Assembly: GCA_963775975.1 (NCBI GenBank)
Contig: CAVZKX010000003.1
Location: 310,001-374,000 of the forward strand
DNA length: 64,000 nt
Reading direction: 5' to 3'
Origin: JANXQG01 sp963775975
GTDB taxonomy: Bacteria > Planctomycetota > Planctomycetia > Pirellulales > Thermoguttaceae
The notes below the pieces were generated by a model. It was not told the DNA's origin, ran no database searches, and saw nothing but the letters and a program-made list of their open reading frames with translations. The first letter of the stretch is position 1. Each line of letters opens with the position of its first letter. Position numbers and translations under genes: made by a program. Positions 17,884-26,458 of this stretch are shown here, piece by piece.

Positions 17884-18606
17884 CTAACCTCCTTGCTTTT
17901 CGTTCCACCGGGCGTGGTGTTCGCGGATCGCCTGGACGATCGACGGGCCGTCGGGCAAGACGAGCGGAATCTTCAGGTCCGCGGGGCTGACGAGAGGTGC
18001 ATCCGGCCGAAGCATGACGGTCTTCGCCCAATCGAGCAGCCCATCCCAAAAATGCCCTGCTAAAATGAGCGGCGTGTCGTGCAGATGGCGAACTTGAAGC
18101 AGTTGCCAAACCATCAACGTTTCGAGCACCGTGCCGATGCCGCCGGGCGTCACGATAAAGGCGTCCGAGACTAGCACGAAGTGATGCAGACGCGTGAAGA
18201 ACGTCTTGTGCTCGAAGGCCTGCGTAACAAACGCGTTAACATCCTGTTCGAACGGCAAATCGACGCGGATTCCGACCGACTGCTGCTTGGTGCCGTCGGG
18301 GTCCGCGAGTTTCACGCCTTCATTGGCGGCCTGCATGAGCCCCGGACCGCCGCCGGTGACGATGTCGCAGCCGAGCCGGGTCAACTCGGCGGCCGTGTCG
18401 CGAACGGCCGCGTAAACCCAGTGGGTCGGCTCGACCCGCGCCGAGCCAAAAATCGTCACGCGGTAGCGATCGCGCTTCGTGGGCCGCAGCCGCGTCAAGC
18501 TATTAACCGTATCCCAGAGTCCAAGCACGGCCTGGCTGAGGATATCCAGAGCGGCCTTTTCATCGGAGAGTTGCACGAGGGAATTGTCAGTCGCGACGGT
18601 ATTCAT
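17884..18606 (-). CDS. LOG-family (TIGR00730-like) Rossmann-fold protein
   Basis: 240 residues. Diagnostic motifs GGGPGLMQAANEG and TPGGIGTVLETL match the PGGXGTXXE signature of LOG/lysine-decarboxylase-like nucleotide 5'-monophosphate phosphoribohydrolases. Proven members release a base from a nucleoside monophosphate, including cytokinin activation in plants. The start overlaps the acetate kinase stop by four bases, so it belongs to the phosphoketolase operon. Its role there is unknown, perhaps nucleotide salvage or moonlighting. Confidence 0.85.
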   Translation of the reverse strand: MNTVATDNSLVQLSDEKAALDILSQAVLGLWDTVNSLTRLRPTKRDRYRVTIFGSARVEPTHWVYAAVRDTAAELTRLGCDIVTGGGPGLMQAANEGVKLADPDGTKQQSVGIRVDLPFEQDVNAFVTQAFEHKTFFTRLHHFVLVSDAFIVTPGGIGTVLETLMVWQLLQVRHLHDTPLILAGHFWDGLLDWAKTVMLRPDAPLVSPADLKIPLVLPDGPSIVQAIREHHARWNEKQGG

Positions 18607-19799
18607 TTCGAGGTTCCTTTGCAGCCCACGAGGCCTTGTGTGTGGTTCGCGATCATCAATTCTTCATTCGTCGGAATGACCCACAGTTCGAGATTGCTAT
18701 CCAGTTGGCTGATGCGCGGTCCGCCGCGGTTGTTTGCGGCTTCGTCAAGTGCTGCGCCGAGCCAGGCGGCATCGCGGCAAACGCGCTCGCGGATGATTCT
18801 CGCGTGTTCACCTATGCCGCCGGTGAAGACTATTGCATCAAGGCCGCCGAGGGCCGCCGTCAAGGAGCCGAGTTCGCGCGCGATGCGATATACGAAAAGG
18901 TCGATCGCCTCGGCCGCGCGGGGATCGTTGCTCGCCTGGAGAGTTCGCATGTCACTCGATATGCCGGACACGCCCAAGAGGCCGGATTCGTGATAGATCA
19001 GCCGCTGGAGGTCGCCGGAGTTCATGCCGTGCCGCTCGATCAAATAGATAATCGCCGCCGGATCGATTGCGCCGCCGCGGGTGCCCATCAGCAGGCCGTC
19101 GGCGGGCGTGAAACTCATGGTCGTGGCGATGCTGCGGCCGGCAAGCATAGCGCACATGCTGGCCCCGTTACCCAAGTGCGCGACGATAGTCCTGCCGGCC
19201 GCCGCTTTGGGATCATGCCGCGGCAGGACGGAGGCGATGTATTCGTAGGAAAGGCCATGAAAGCCGTAGCGCCTGATGCCTTCGTCCGTGAATCGCCGCG
19301 GCAGCCCGAATCGCTGGGCGACCTCGGGCTGCGTACGATGGAACGAGGTGTCGAAGCAGGCCACTTGCGGCAACTGCGGCGCACGGGCACTGACGGCGCG
19401 AATGGCCGCCAGATTATGGGGCTGGTGAAGCGGCGCGAGAGGGACCAGTTTGTCTAGTTCGGCCAATACGCTTTCGTCGACTGGCGTCGGCCCTGCAAAC
19501 TTTACGCCTCCATGCACGACGCGATGCCCCACGGCGACGAGACGCGTGTCGCCGCCTTGGCCGGCAGAGCGTTCCAATACGATCGAAAGTGCATGCTCGT
19601 GGTCCAGCGACGCGCCGCCGGCCAAGTCGTGTTTTTCGATCGCCGTTCCATCGGCCTCTTCAAGCTCGAAGGTCGGCGACGTGCCAATGCCCTGCACCTG
19701 CCCGCGAGCCGCCGGCGCGAGCCCGCTCTCCTCCACCTCGAAGACGGAGAACTTCAGGCTCGACGAACCGGCGTTGAGGACCAGGATGGCGTCGGACAA
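18603..19799 (-). CDS. ackA: Acetate kinase
   Basis: 398 residues, full length. Starts with LVLNAGSSSLKFSVF, the phosphate-binding loop; VGHRVVHGG, CFDTSFHRT, RRYGFHGLSYEY and AHLGNGASMCA follow, and the ATP-binding FTGGIGEHA lies near the end. It converts acetyl phosphate and ADP to acetate and ATP. It begins ten bases after the phosphoketolase stop, so acetyl phosphate made by that enzyme is converted directly to ATP. It overlaps the LOG gene by four bases. Confidence 0.95.
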   Translation of the reverse strand: MSDAILVLNAGSSSLKFSVFEVEESGLAPAARGQVQGIGTSPTFELEEADGTAIEKHDLAGGASLDHEHALSIVLERSAGQGGDTRLVAVGHRVVHGGVKFAGPTPVDESVLAELDKLVPLAPLHQPHNLAAIRAVSARAPQLPQVACFDTSFHRTQPEVAQRFGLPRRFTDEGIRRYGFHGLSYEYIASVLPRHDPKAAAGRTIVAHLGNGASMCAMLAGRSIATTMSFTPADGLLMGTRGGAIDPAAIIYLIERHGMNSGDLQRLIYHESGLLGVSGISSDMRTLQASNDPRAAEAIDLFVYRIARELGSLTAALGGLDAIVFTGGIGEHARIIRERVCRDAAWLGAALDEAANNRGGPRISQLDSNLELWVIPTNEELMIANHTQGLVGCKGTSK

Positions 19800-19809
19800 C
19801 GCAACTACC

Positions 19810-22263
19810 TCAGTACGGCCACTTCCAGTTGGCCGCTTCCGGCAAGTCGACGCCGTTTTCGTGCGAGTAGTTCACGCACTCGATCTGCTTATTGCGAAAC
19901 TTCTCTTTGGCATGAGCGCCGGCGACCTGGAGCCTGGGCACGCGGTCGATCACGTCGATGGCCAGCGTGTAGCGGTCGATCTGGTTCTGGATGGCAAGTT
20001 CCAGCGGCGTGTTGATGTTGCCTTTCTCCTTGTAGCCGCGGACGTGCAAGTTCTGGTGGTTGTTCCGCCGATAGGCCAGCCGGTGAATGAGCCATGGGTA
20101 GCCGTGGAACGCGAAAATCACCGGCTTGTCGACGGTAAACAGGCTGTCGAAGTCGCGGTCGCTCAGGCCGTGTGGATGCTCGCTTTCGGGCTGCAAACGG
20201 AACAAATCGACGACGTTGATAAACCGCAGTTTCAAATCTGGAAATTCCTGCCGCAGCATGGCCGTCGCCGCCAGCGCTTCTTTCGTCGGGATGTCGCCGG
20301 CCGATGCCACCACGACGTCCGGTTCGCAGCCTTCGTCCGTGCTCGCCTTGGGCCAGATGCTGATGCCCTTCGTGCAGTGGATGATCGCTTCCTCCATGCC
20401 AAGATACTGCAAGTGGTTCTGCTTGTCCGAGACGATGACGTTGATGTAGCCCTCGCTCCGCAAGCAGTGGTTGGCGACCGAGAGCAGCGAGTTCACGTCG
20501 GGCGGTAGATAGATTCGCGTAACGGCGGCGCTCTTGTTCACTACGACGTCCAGGAATCCGGGGTCCTGGTGCGTGAAGCCGTTGTGGTCCTGCCGCCAGA
20601 CGGTGCTGGTGATCAGCAGGTTCAGCGAGGCGATCTTCGCTCGCCAAAAGAGATGATTGCAGATCGTGAGCCATTTGGCGTGCTGATTGAACATCGAATC
20701 GATGACGTGAGCGAACGCCTCGTAGGTGCTGAAGAAGCCATGCCGGCCGCTGAGCAGGTAACCTTCCAACATGCCCTCCAGAGTGTGCTCGCTGAGCATT
20801 TCCACGACACGGCCATCGACGGCCAGTTCGCAGCCGTCGGCGTCCTCGGGAAAATACTCTTCCAGCCAGAGCTTTTTCGATACTTCGTAAATCGCGTTGA
20901 GCTTGTTGGACGTGTTTTCGTCCGGGCCGAAGACGCGGAAGTTCTGCATATTGGCCTTCATCACGTCGCGGAGGAAAACGCCCAGCGGGCGGCAATTCTC
21001 GGCCTCGGCTGTGCCGGGCTTTTCGACTTTAATGCCGTACTTGCGGAAGTCCGGCATGCAGAGCGCCTTCTTCAATCGCCCGCCGTTGGCATGAGGATTC
21101 GAGCCGATCCGCCGCTGGCCCTTGGGCGCAATCGCCTTCAGGTCGGGCCGCAGCCGGCCTTCTTCGTCGAACAACTCGCCCGGCTTGTAGGACCGCATCC
21201 ACTCCTCAAGGTGCTTCAGCCGGGCTGGGTCTTTCTTCACGTCTGCCAACGGCACTTGATGGGCGCGCCAGCTTCCTTCCAGCTTGTGGCCGGCGGCATC
21301 GGCGGGGCTCGTCCAGCCCTTGGGGGTTCGCAGGACGATCATCGGCCAGTGGACGCGGTCGGCCGTGCCGCTGTGGCGGGCCTTCTCTTGCGCGGCCTGG
21401 ATCTCGGCGATGCACGTTTCCAGCGTCGCGGCCATCGCCTGGTGCATTGTGTCCGGATCGGAACCTTCAACAAAGTAAGGCGTCCAGCCCGTGCCGCGGA
21501 AAAACGCTTCGAGTTCGTCGTGCGGCACGCGGGCCCAGATCGTGGGGTTGTTGATCTTGTAGCCGTTGAGGTGCAGGATCGGCAGCACCGCGCCGTCGCG
21601 GATGGGATTGATGAATTTGTTGATGTGCCAGCTCGTGGCCAGCGGGCCGGTCTCCGATTCGCCGTCGCCGACGACCGCCGCGACGATCGTTTTGGGATTA
21701 TCGAACGCAGCCCCGCAGGCGTGGGAAAGCACGTAGCCGAGTTCGCCTCCTTCGTGGATGCTGCCCGGCGTCTCCGGCGTGCAGTGGCTGCCGATGCCGC
21801 CGGGGAAGGAAAACTGCTTGAAGAAACGCAGCATGCCGATTTCGTCTTCGCTGCAATCGGGATAGATCTCCGAATACGATCCTTCCAGATAGCACGGCGC
21901 GAGCACGCCCGGCGCGCCGTGACCGGGCCCGGCCATGAAGACGACGTCCAAACCTTGCTGCTTGATCGCCCGGCTGAGATGGATGTAGCAGAAGGCCAAG
22001 CCGGGACTCGACCCCCAATGGCCCAATAGCCGGTCCTTGACGTGCTCCGGCTTGAGAGGTTCCTTCAGGAGCGGATTGCTCTTCAAGTACGTCATGCCTA
22101 GGGCAAGATAGTTGCAGGCATGCCAGAACTCGTTGAGCTTTTGCAATTCCTCCGCGGCGAGAGGCTCTTTGTCGATCGTCGCACGGGCTTTTCCGAAGGC
22201 ACTGATGGAGGACGACGCATGACCGTCGGTATGCGCTTTGGCGCGAGTGGCTGTCGCTGTCAT
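19810..22263 (-). CDS. xfp: Xylulose-5-phosphate/fructose-6-phosphate phosphoketolase
   Basis: 817 residues, the usual family size. Thiamine-diphosphate enzyme: GPGHGAPGVLAPCYLEGSYSE near residue 135, the GDGESETGPLA cofactor motif, and HQDPGFLDVV in the second half. It splits xylulose-5-phosphate or fructose-6-phosphate with phosphate into acetyl phosphate plus glyceraldehyde-3-phosphate or erythrose-4-phosphate. It heads the operon with acetate kinase and LOG. The start is the ATG at 22263, where sequence similarity begins at TATATRAKAH; an N-terminal tail of about 25 residues is variable. Confidence 0.95.
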   Translation of the reverse strand: MTATATRAKAHTDGHASSSISAFGKARATIDKEPLAAEELQKLNEFWHACNYLALGMTYLKSNPLLKEPLKPEHVKDRLLGHWGSSPGLAFCYIHLSRAIKQQGLDVVFMAGPGHGAPGVLAPCYLEGSYSEIYPDCSEDEIGMLRFFKQFSFPGGIGSHCTPETPGSIHEGGELGYVLSHACGAAFDNPKTIVAAVVGDGESETGPLATSWHINKFINPIRDGAVLPILHLNGYKINNPTIWARVPHDELEAFFRGTGWTPYFVEGSDPDTMHQAMAATLETCIAEIQAAQEKARHSGTADRVHWPMIVLRTPKGWTSPADAAGHKLEGSWRAHQVPLADVKKDPARLKHLEEWMRSYKPGELFDEEGRLRPDLKAIAPKGQRRIGSNPHANGGRLKKALCMPDFRKYGIKVEKPGTAEAENCRPLGVFLRDVMKANMQNFRVFGPDENTSNKLNAIYEVSKKLWLEEYFPEDADGCELAVDGRVVEMLSEHTLEGMLEGYLLSGRHGFFSTYEAFAHVIDSMFNQHAKWLTICNHLFWRAKIASLNLLITSTVWRQDHNGFTHQDPGFLDVVVNKSAAVTRIYLPPDVNSLLSVANHCLRSEGYINVIVSDKQNHLQYLGMEEAIIHCTKGISIWPKASTDEGCEPDVVVASAGDIPTKEALAATAMLRQEFPDLKLRFINVVDLFRLQPESEHPHGLSDRDFDSLFTVDKPVIFAFHGYPWLIHRLAYRRNNHQNLHVRGYKEKGNINTPLELAIQNQIDRYTLAIDVIDRVPRLQVAGAHAKEKFRNKQIECVNYSHENGVDLPEAANWKWPY

Positions 22264-22532
22264 TGGAGACTTCCTTTTATATTAGGCGGATGGCAGAGGC
22301 GGATTGAATACCAACCGCGAGGGTAAGAGAAGGAGTAAGCGGACCGTTTCGTTATGAGGCCGGATTTCGCGGACGACTGCTGGTAATCGTAGCACTGAGA
22401 CGTGCGGGCGGCTAGTGTCGGCAATTGATTGCTCGCTGGCCGAGCCCACATCGGGATTGAATCGGCGCATTGGTAAAATAAGGGGAATAGACAAGATTCT
22501 ATCTCTTCCCTCGGTCCGTCGCCTAGCGCAAG

Positions 22533-23618
22533 TTATGCAATCGTGCCTCCGCGGGCGGGCGAAAGCAAGTCGTCGAGCCGCGGTCCCGTGTAGCCCGATT
22601 CGAAGACATGCAGGCCGAAACGCTGGGAGAGGTCCTTGAAGACGCGGATACCGCGAACGCTGTTGCCCTTGGCGTCCAAGGGTGGCGAGAAGACGCCGAT
22701 GCCGAACCGCCCTGGTATGACGCCCACGATGCCTCCGCCGACGCCGCTTTTCGCGGGGATGCCGACGCGATAGGCCCACTCGCCCGCGTAGTCGTACATG
22801 CCGCAGGAGTGCATGATGCTCAGCAGGTGCTTGACGTGTGTTTGCGCCAGGGCCCTCTGCTTCGTTACGGGGTTGACGCCGCCGTTGGCGAGCGTGGCGC
22901 CCATCAGCGCCAGGTCGCGGCAATTGACGAGCATGGAACATTGCTGGAAATAGAGCTCCAGCGAGTCCTCGATCTTCTCTCCCACCATGCCGAAGTTGAG
23001 CATCAGGTGGCCGATCGCGCGGTTGCGGTGGCCGGTCATCCGCTCCGACATGAACACGGAATTGTCGACATAGACGTCTCGCCCGCAGTAGTGGCTGAAC
23101 ATGCCCATCAGCCGGCTCACACGTTCGGGAAAGTCCTTACCCTTGATCAAGTCGGCGGTGGCGATCGCGCCGGCGTTGACCATGGGATTGAAGGGGCGGT
23201 TCGAATTCTCGTCCAGGACGATGGCGTTGAAAGCTTCGCCGGTCGGCTCGACGCCGATCTTGCTCAGGACGTGCTCCAGGCCGTGGTCTTCCAGCGCGAG
23301 CCCGTAGACAAACGGCTTCGAGATGGACTGGATCGTAAAGAGCTGTTTGCAATCGCCTACTTCGAAGAGCTGGCCGTCGGCCGTGGCGATGGAGATGCCG
23401 AACCAGCGGCGGTCGGCCCGGGCCAACTCGGGAATATAGTCGGCCACCTTGCCCTCGTCGTTGTCCGCATGGAGGGCGTGCAACTCGCGGAGAACTTCCC
23501 GCAACGGCGCGGCGGCCGACTTCATCCGTCCGACGAGCAGATCGAGCTCGTTGTCCTTGGCCGAGGTTGGCACTGGCAAAACTCCTGCGTTCTTGATGTC
23601 AGCGAAGGATGCGCTCAA
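22533..23618 (-). CDS. glsA: Glutaminase A
   Basis: 361 residues. Serine-dependent glutaminase of the beta-lactamase fold: SISK motif in TIQSISKPFVYG (nucleophile Ser and Lys), NPMVNAGAIA, and GVGGGIVGVIPG near the C-terminus. It converts glutamine to glutamate and ammonia. The first 18 residues overlap the end of the MinD/ParA gene by 20 bases, which suggests translational coupling. About 45 residues longer at the N-terminus than the common 310-residue enzyme. Confidence 0.93.
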   Translation of the reverse strand: MSASFADIKNAGVLPVPTSAKDNELDLLVGRMKSAAAPLREVLRELHALHADNDEGKVADYIPELARADRRWFGISIATADGQLFEVGDCKQLFTIQSISKPFVYGLALEDHGLEHVLSKIGVEPTGEAFNAIVLDENSNRPFNPMVNAGAIATADLIKGKDFPERVSRLMGMFSHYCGRDVYVDNSVFMSERMTGHRNRAIGHLMLNFGMVGEKIEDSLELYFQQCSMLVNCRDLALMGATLANGGVNPVTKQRALAQTHVKHLLSIMHSCGMYDYAGEWAYRVGIPAKSGVGGGIVGVIPGRFGIGVFSPPLDAKGNSVRGIRVFKDLSQRFGLHVFESGYTGPRLDDLLSPARGGTIA

Positions 23619-24369
23619 CGACGCACTTCAAGTCGAGCGTCAGGGGATGGGTCGGGTAACGATTGGAGAAAATGTCGCCGCTGGCGTTGCGGGCCATCTC
23701 GATGCTCAGCGGCAGCACGGCGGCCACCTCGGTCTTATACAGTCCTTCCACGTGCGCCTTCAACGCGGCCGTATCGGTGCCCGAGGGGACCTTATTGACG
23801 ATGATGAAAACGTCCGGGACCTCCAGCTTGCGGGCCAGTTCCACGGCCACCGCCGTTCCCTGAAAATCCTGCTGGTCGGGGCGGACGATCAGCACAAGCA
23901 TGTCGGAGACGGCGATCGACAGCAGCGTCTCTTCGTTCACGCCCGGGTGCGTATCGATGAACAGGTAGTCCAAGTGCAGCCGCTTGACAAGGTCCTGAAG
24001 GCCGTCGTTAAGCTGGCCGACGTCGTAGCCCTCGCGGAGGATGCGTGCGATCTCGCCCGTCTTCAGGCTCGAAGGGATGAGATACAGCCGCGGTCGCTCC
24101 GCGTCTTCGTCCACATTGCCGATCGACCGCAGGGTAACGTCGTAGGCGGCTTCCTCGATGCGGCAGCGGCCCCACAAATAGTCATTGAGCGACTTGGTGA
24201 TATCGCTCTCCGCCATGCGGAAGAGAACGTGGATGCCGGGCGATTGGATGTCGGTGTCGATCATGCCGACGCGATACCCGCGCCGGGCGGTGAGGACGGC
24301 CAGATTCGCCGTCGTGTTCGACTTGCCCGTCCCGCCGCGGAAGGAGTGTGTTGAGATGATCTTGGCCAA
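23599..24369 (-). CDS. MinD/ParA-family ATPase with variant Walker A motif
   Basis: 256 residues. Deviant Walker A is FRGGTGKSNTTANLA at residues 10-24, where Arg replaces the usual signature Lys of KGG; VGMIDTDIQSPG is the A' box and LFIDTHPGVNEE the Walker B. Members form ATP-sandwich dimers that position or regulate partners at membrane or nucleoid. It lies between an FHA-domain gene and a glutaminase gene in one operon, an unusual context. Partner and function unknown; not near an origin or a ParB gene, so chromosome partition is unlikely. Confidence 0.85.
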   Translation of the reverse strand: MAKIISTHSFRGGTGKSNTTANLAVLTARRGYRVGMIDTDIQSPGIHVLFRMAESDITKSLNDYLWGRCRIEEAAYDVTLRSIGNVDEDAERPRLYLIPSSLKTGEIARILREGYDVGQLNDGLQDLVKRLHLDYLFIDTHPGVNEETLLSIAVSDMLVLIVRPDQQDFQGTAVAVELARKLEVPDVFIIVNKVPSGTDTAALKAHVEGLYKTEVAAVLPLSIEMARNASGDIFSNRYPTHPLTLDLKCVVERILR

Positions 24370-24405
24370 GGTGTTGTCTCCTAGCTCGGCGCGCCGCGAG
24401 GGCGG

Positions 24406-24912
24406 TTAGACTTCCGATTTCTGACGGCGCATGTCCTTCGCGCGCTGCTGCAGCGCTTTGAAATAGTCGCCTTCGGCAATTTCCCCGACTTCCGACTGGA
24501 GCTTGCGCTTGTCGAGTTCAAAGAGCATCGTCGGCGCCGCATCGAAAGTTATAGTCTTCAGGTTCGAGTCATGTTCAGCGGCTTTGCGGAAGCGGAGCGT
24601 CGGCCCTTCGGGCCCCAAACGAAAACTTTGCTCGCTCTGCAACACATGTTCCTTGATGAATTGGTTTGCGACAAGAATCCCGTTCGTCCCCAGCGAAATC
24701 AAATGCCATTCGCCCTCTTGATACGTCAGATTGGCGTGTATGCGGGAGACGTAGGGATCGGCGATCTCAACGTCCTGCCCCGCCAGGCGGCCGATACTAA
24801 TCTGGGCCTGCTCGTTGAATACCCACGACTTGATCGGGCGGCCCGACGAGGGATCGAGAAGTTGCACCTCGACGTTGCCGACGGATAGTGAAAAGAAGGA
24901 ATTGTCTTGCAT
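24406..24912 (-). CDS. FHA-domain protein
   Basis: 168 residues from the ATG at 24912 (the upstream ATG at 24993 adds 27 unconserved residues; neither has a strong binding site). FHA core: SIGRLAGQDVEIADPYVSRIHANL, with the Gly-Arg and Ser-Arg-X-His phosphothreonine-binding residues intact, then an LGTNGILVANQ turn. The C-terminal 60 residues are charged and helical (RKLQSEVGEIAEGDYFKALQQRAKDMRRQ). It probably recruits a Thr-phosphorylated protein to the ParA-like ATPase encoded 36 bases downstream. Confidence 0.85.
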   Translation of the reverse strand: MQDNSFFSLSVGNVEVQLLDPSSGRPIKSWVFNEQAQISIGRLAGQDVEIADPYVSRIHANLTYQEGEWHLISLGTNGILVANQFIKEHVLQSEQSFRLGPEGPTLRFRKAAEHDSNLKTITFDAAPTMLFELDKRKLQSEVGEIAEGDYFKALQQRAKDMRRQKSEV

Positions 24913-25291
24913 CGGGAATACCAGGGCACGGATTCCATCGGCGTACGAAGCGATCGGCGCCGCTTTCCCGCACGGTGACGCTGCGATGAGCATTTTTCGT
25001 GCCGGGTCACGCCGTTATCGGGCAGACTTGTCTAAATAGGCGTAAGCCAACGAGTTACGAATAGCGCTTTTTACAGGAGTGGCACAAGATGGACAAATTG
25101 AGGCACGGTTTGTCAATCTTATATGCAGCCCCGCGCTCAAAAATGAAATTGCCGGATTCGGCGGCAGATCGCCGCGACCCCGACTGTCGAGTCTAGTAGC
25201 GCTTGGGGCTCGTGACGGTTGCGAAGAGTATTGGAATGCCTCATTGTCAACCGCTCGTGGTAAGATGCGGTTGTCAACGGAGTCATTTGCG
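24913..25291. other. Divergent intergenic region between FHA and thioredoxin-like genes
   Basis: 379 bases. No conserved gene is seen; promoters for both divergent genes should lie here. GGAG at 25279-25282 serves the downstream start at 25292. Confidence 0.4.
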
Positions 25292-26377
25292 ATGCGCCAG
25301 TTCTTCGGATGTTTGCTCGTGTGCAGCTTACTGGGAAGCCCGGCGGCCGCTGGCGAGGCGGATGCCGATGCGGAACCGTATTGGCTGCTGCTCCACGATC
25401 TTGCGGTGAAGCGCGAGTTGAAGCTTACTCACAGCCAGCAAGCGGCCTATGAAAAACTGCTCGATGGCTTGGATCTGCGATATTGCCCTCTGCGCAATAA
25501 GCCCAAGAAGGAATTCCAGTCGGGCGTGGCTCGGATTGCGGCGGAATGTCGAAAGTCGCTCGATGTCATTTTGCAGCCCGCGCAAACGCAGCGACTGCAA
25601 GAGATTCTCCTTGTTCGACTTGGCACGGCCATGTTGCTGCGAGAGGATGTTGCCGAGCGGCTGAAATGCACCGAAGTCCAGCGCAAGCAGATGCGAGCGA
25701 TTATCGAAGATACTCGCAAAGCAGTTGCGGATCTGGAGAAGCAGGTTGCCGACGCAAAGCTCACCGCGGACGCGCGCGAATCACTGGATCGGAGTTTTCG
25801 CGAAACGAAAATCAAGGAACAAAAGCGCATCTTGGAATTGCTCGAGCCGGCGCAGCGGACCGCTTGGAAAACGCTGCTAGGCGACGCCTTTGATGCGTCT
25901 CAACTCGGGCAAATGGAGTTCAAAGCGCCGGAGTTGATCGATTCGCGGGAGTGGATCAATTCTCCACCGCTCCGATTACGAGATCTCCGCGGTAAGGTCG
26001 TGGTAGTGCATTTTTATGCCAGCGGCTGCATCAACTGCATTCACAACTATCCTTGGTATCGCCAATGGCAGGAGAAATATGGCGGCCAAGGCGTAGTGCT
26101 GATCGGCATCCACACGCCGGAAACCGCCGAAGAAAAAGTGGCGGAAATCGTCCGCAGCAAAGCGGCCGCGGAAAAATTCTCTTTCCCCATTCTCATCGAC
26201 GGCCAGGCGGCGAACTGGAACGCATGGGGCAATTCGATCTGGCCTTGCGTCTATCTAGTGGACAAGCGCGGCTATGTCCGACATGTCTGGCCCGGCGAAT
26301 TGAAGTGGCAAGGGACCGACGGCGAAAGAATCATGCGCCAGCGGATCGAGAGTTTGCTGGCGGAGAAACCGCAATAA
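25292..26377 (+). CDS. Exported thioredoxin-like (TlpA-type) protein with helical N-terminal domain
   Basis: 361 residues. The ATG at 25292 follows GGAG by nine bases and opens a signal peptide (RQFFGCLLVCSLLGSPAAAG). Residues 25-195 are a charged helical domain (RKQMRAIIEDTRKAVADLEK) with LEXLXPAQR-type turns, resembling periplasmic CpxP/LTXXQ-like or planctomycete helical repeats. Residues 215-355 are a thioredoxin fold with a CINC active site (YASGCINCIHNYPWYRQW) and WPCVYLVDKRGYV. It probably reduces or isomerises disulfides outside the cytoplasm. Single gene. Confidence 0.8.
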   Translation: MRQFFGCLLVCSLLGSPAAAGEADADAEPYWLLLHDLAVKRELKLTHSQQAAYEKLLDGLDLRYCPLRNKPKKEFQSGVARIAAECRKSLDVILQPAQTQRLQEILLVRLGTAMLLREDVAERLKCTEVQRKQMRAIIEDTRKAVADLEKQVADAKLTADARESLDRSFRETKIKEQKRILELLEPAQRTAWKTLLGDAFDASQLGQMEFKAPELIDSREWINSPPLRLRDLRGKVVVVHFYASGCINCIHNYPWYRQWQEKYGGQGVVLIGIHTPETAEEKVAEIVRSKAAAEKFSFPILIDGQAANWNAWGNSIWPCVYLVDKRGYVRHVWPGELKWQGTDGERIMRQRIESLLAEKPQ

Positions 26378-26458
26378 GTCCCGTCGCCGCGAATGATCGC
26401 CGCTTAGCGCGACGACCAGCCGCTTCAGCGCGCGTGGAACTAACTGTTGAAACCCACT

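Noticed and set aside
20569..22029. Long plus-strand open frame opposite the phosphoketolase
   Set aside because: Antisense shadow; no ribosome-binding site or family motif.
22608..23798. Plus-strand open frame opposite glutaminase and ParA genes
   Set aside because: Antisense to two conserved genes, with biased composition.
23599..24369. Plasmid or chromosome partition ParA
   Set aside because: No ParB gene or parS-like sites nearby; the partners are FHA and glutaminase genes.
26331..26458. Extra C-terminal part of glycogen phosphorylase in the first frame
   Set aside because: It is R/G/P-rich and unconserved; the correct C-terminus lies in the adjacent frame ending at 26459.
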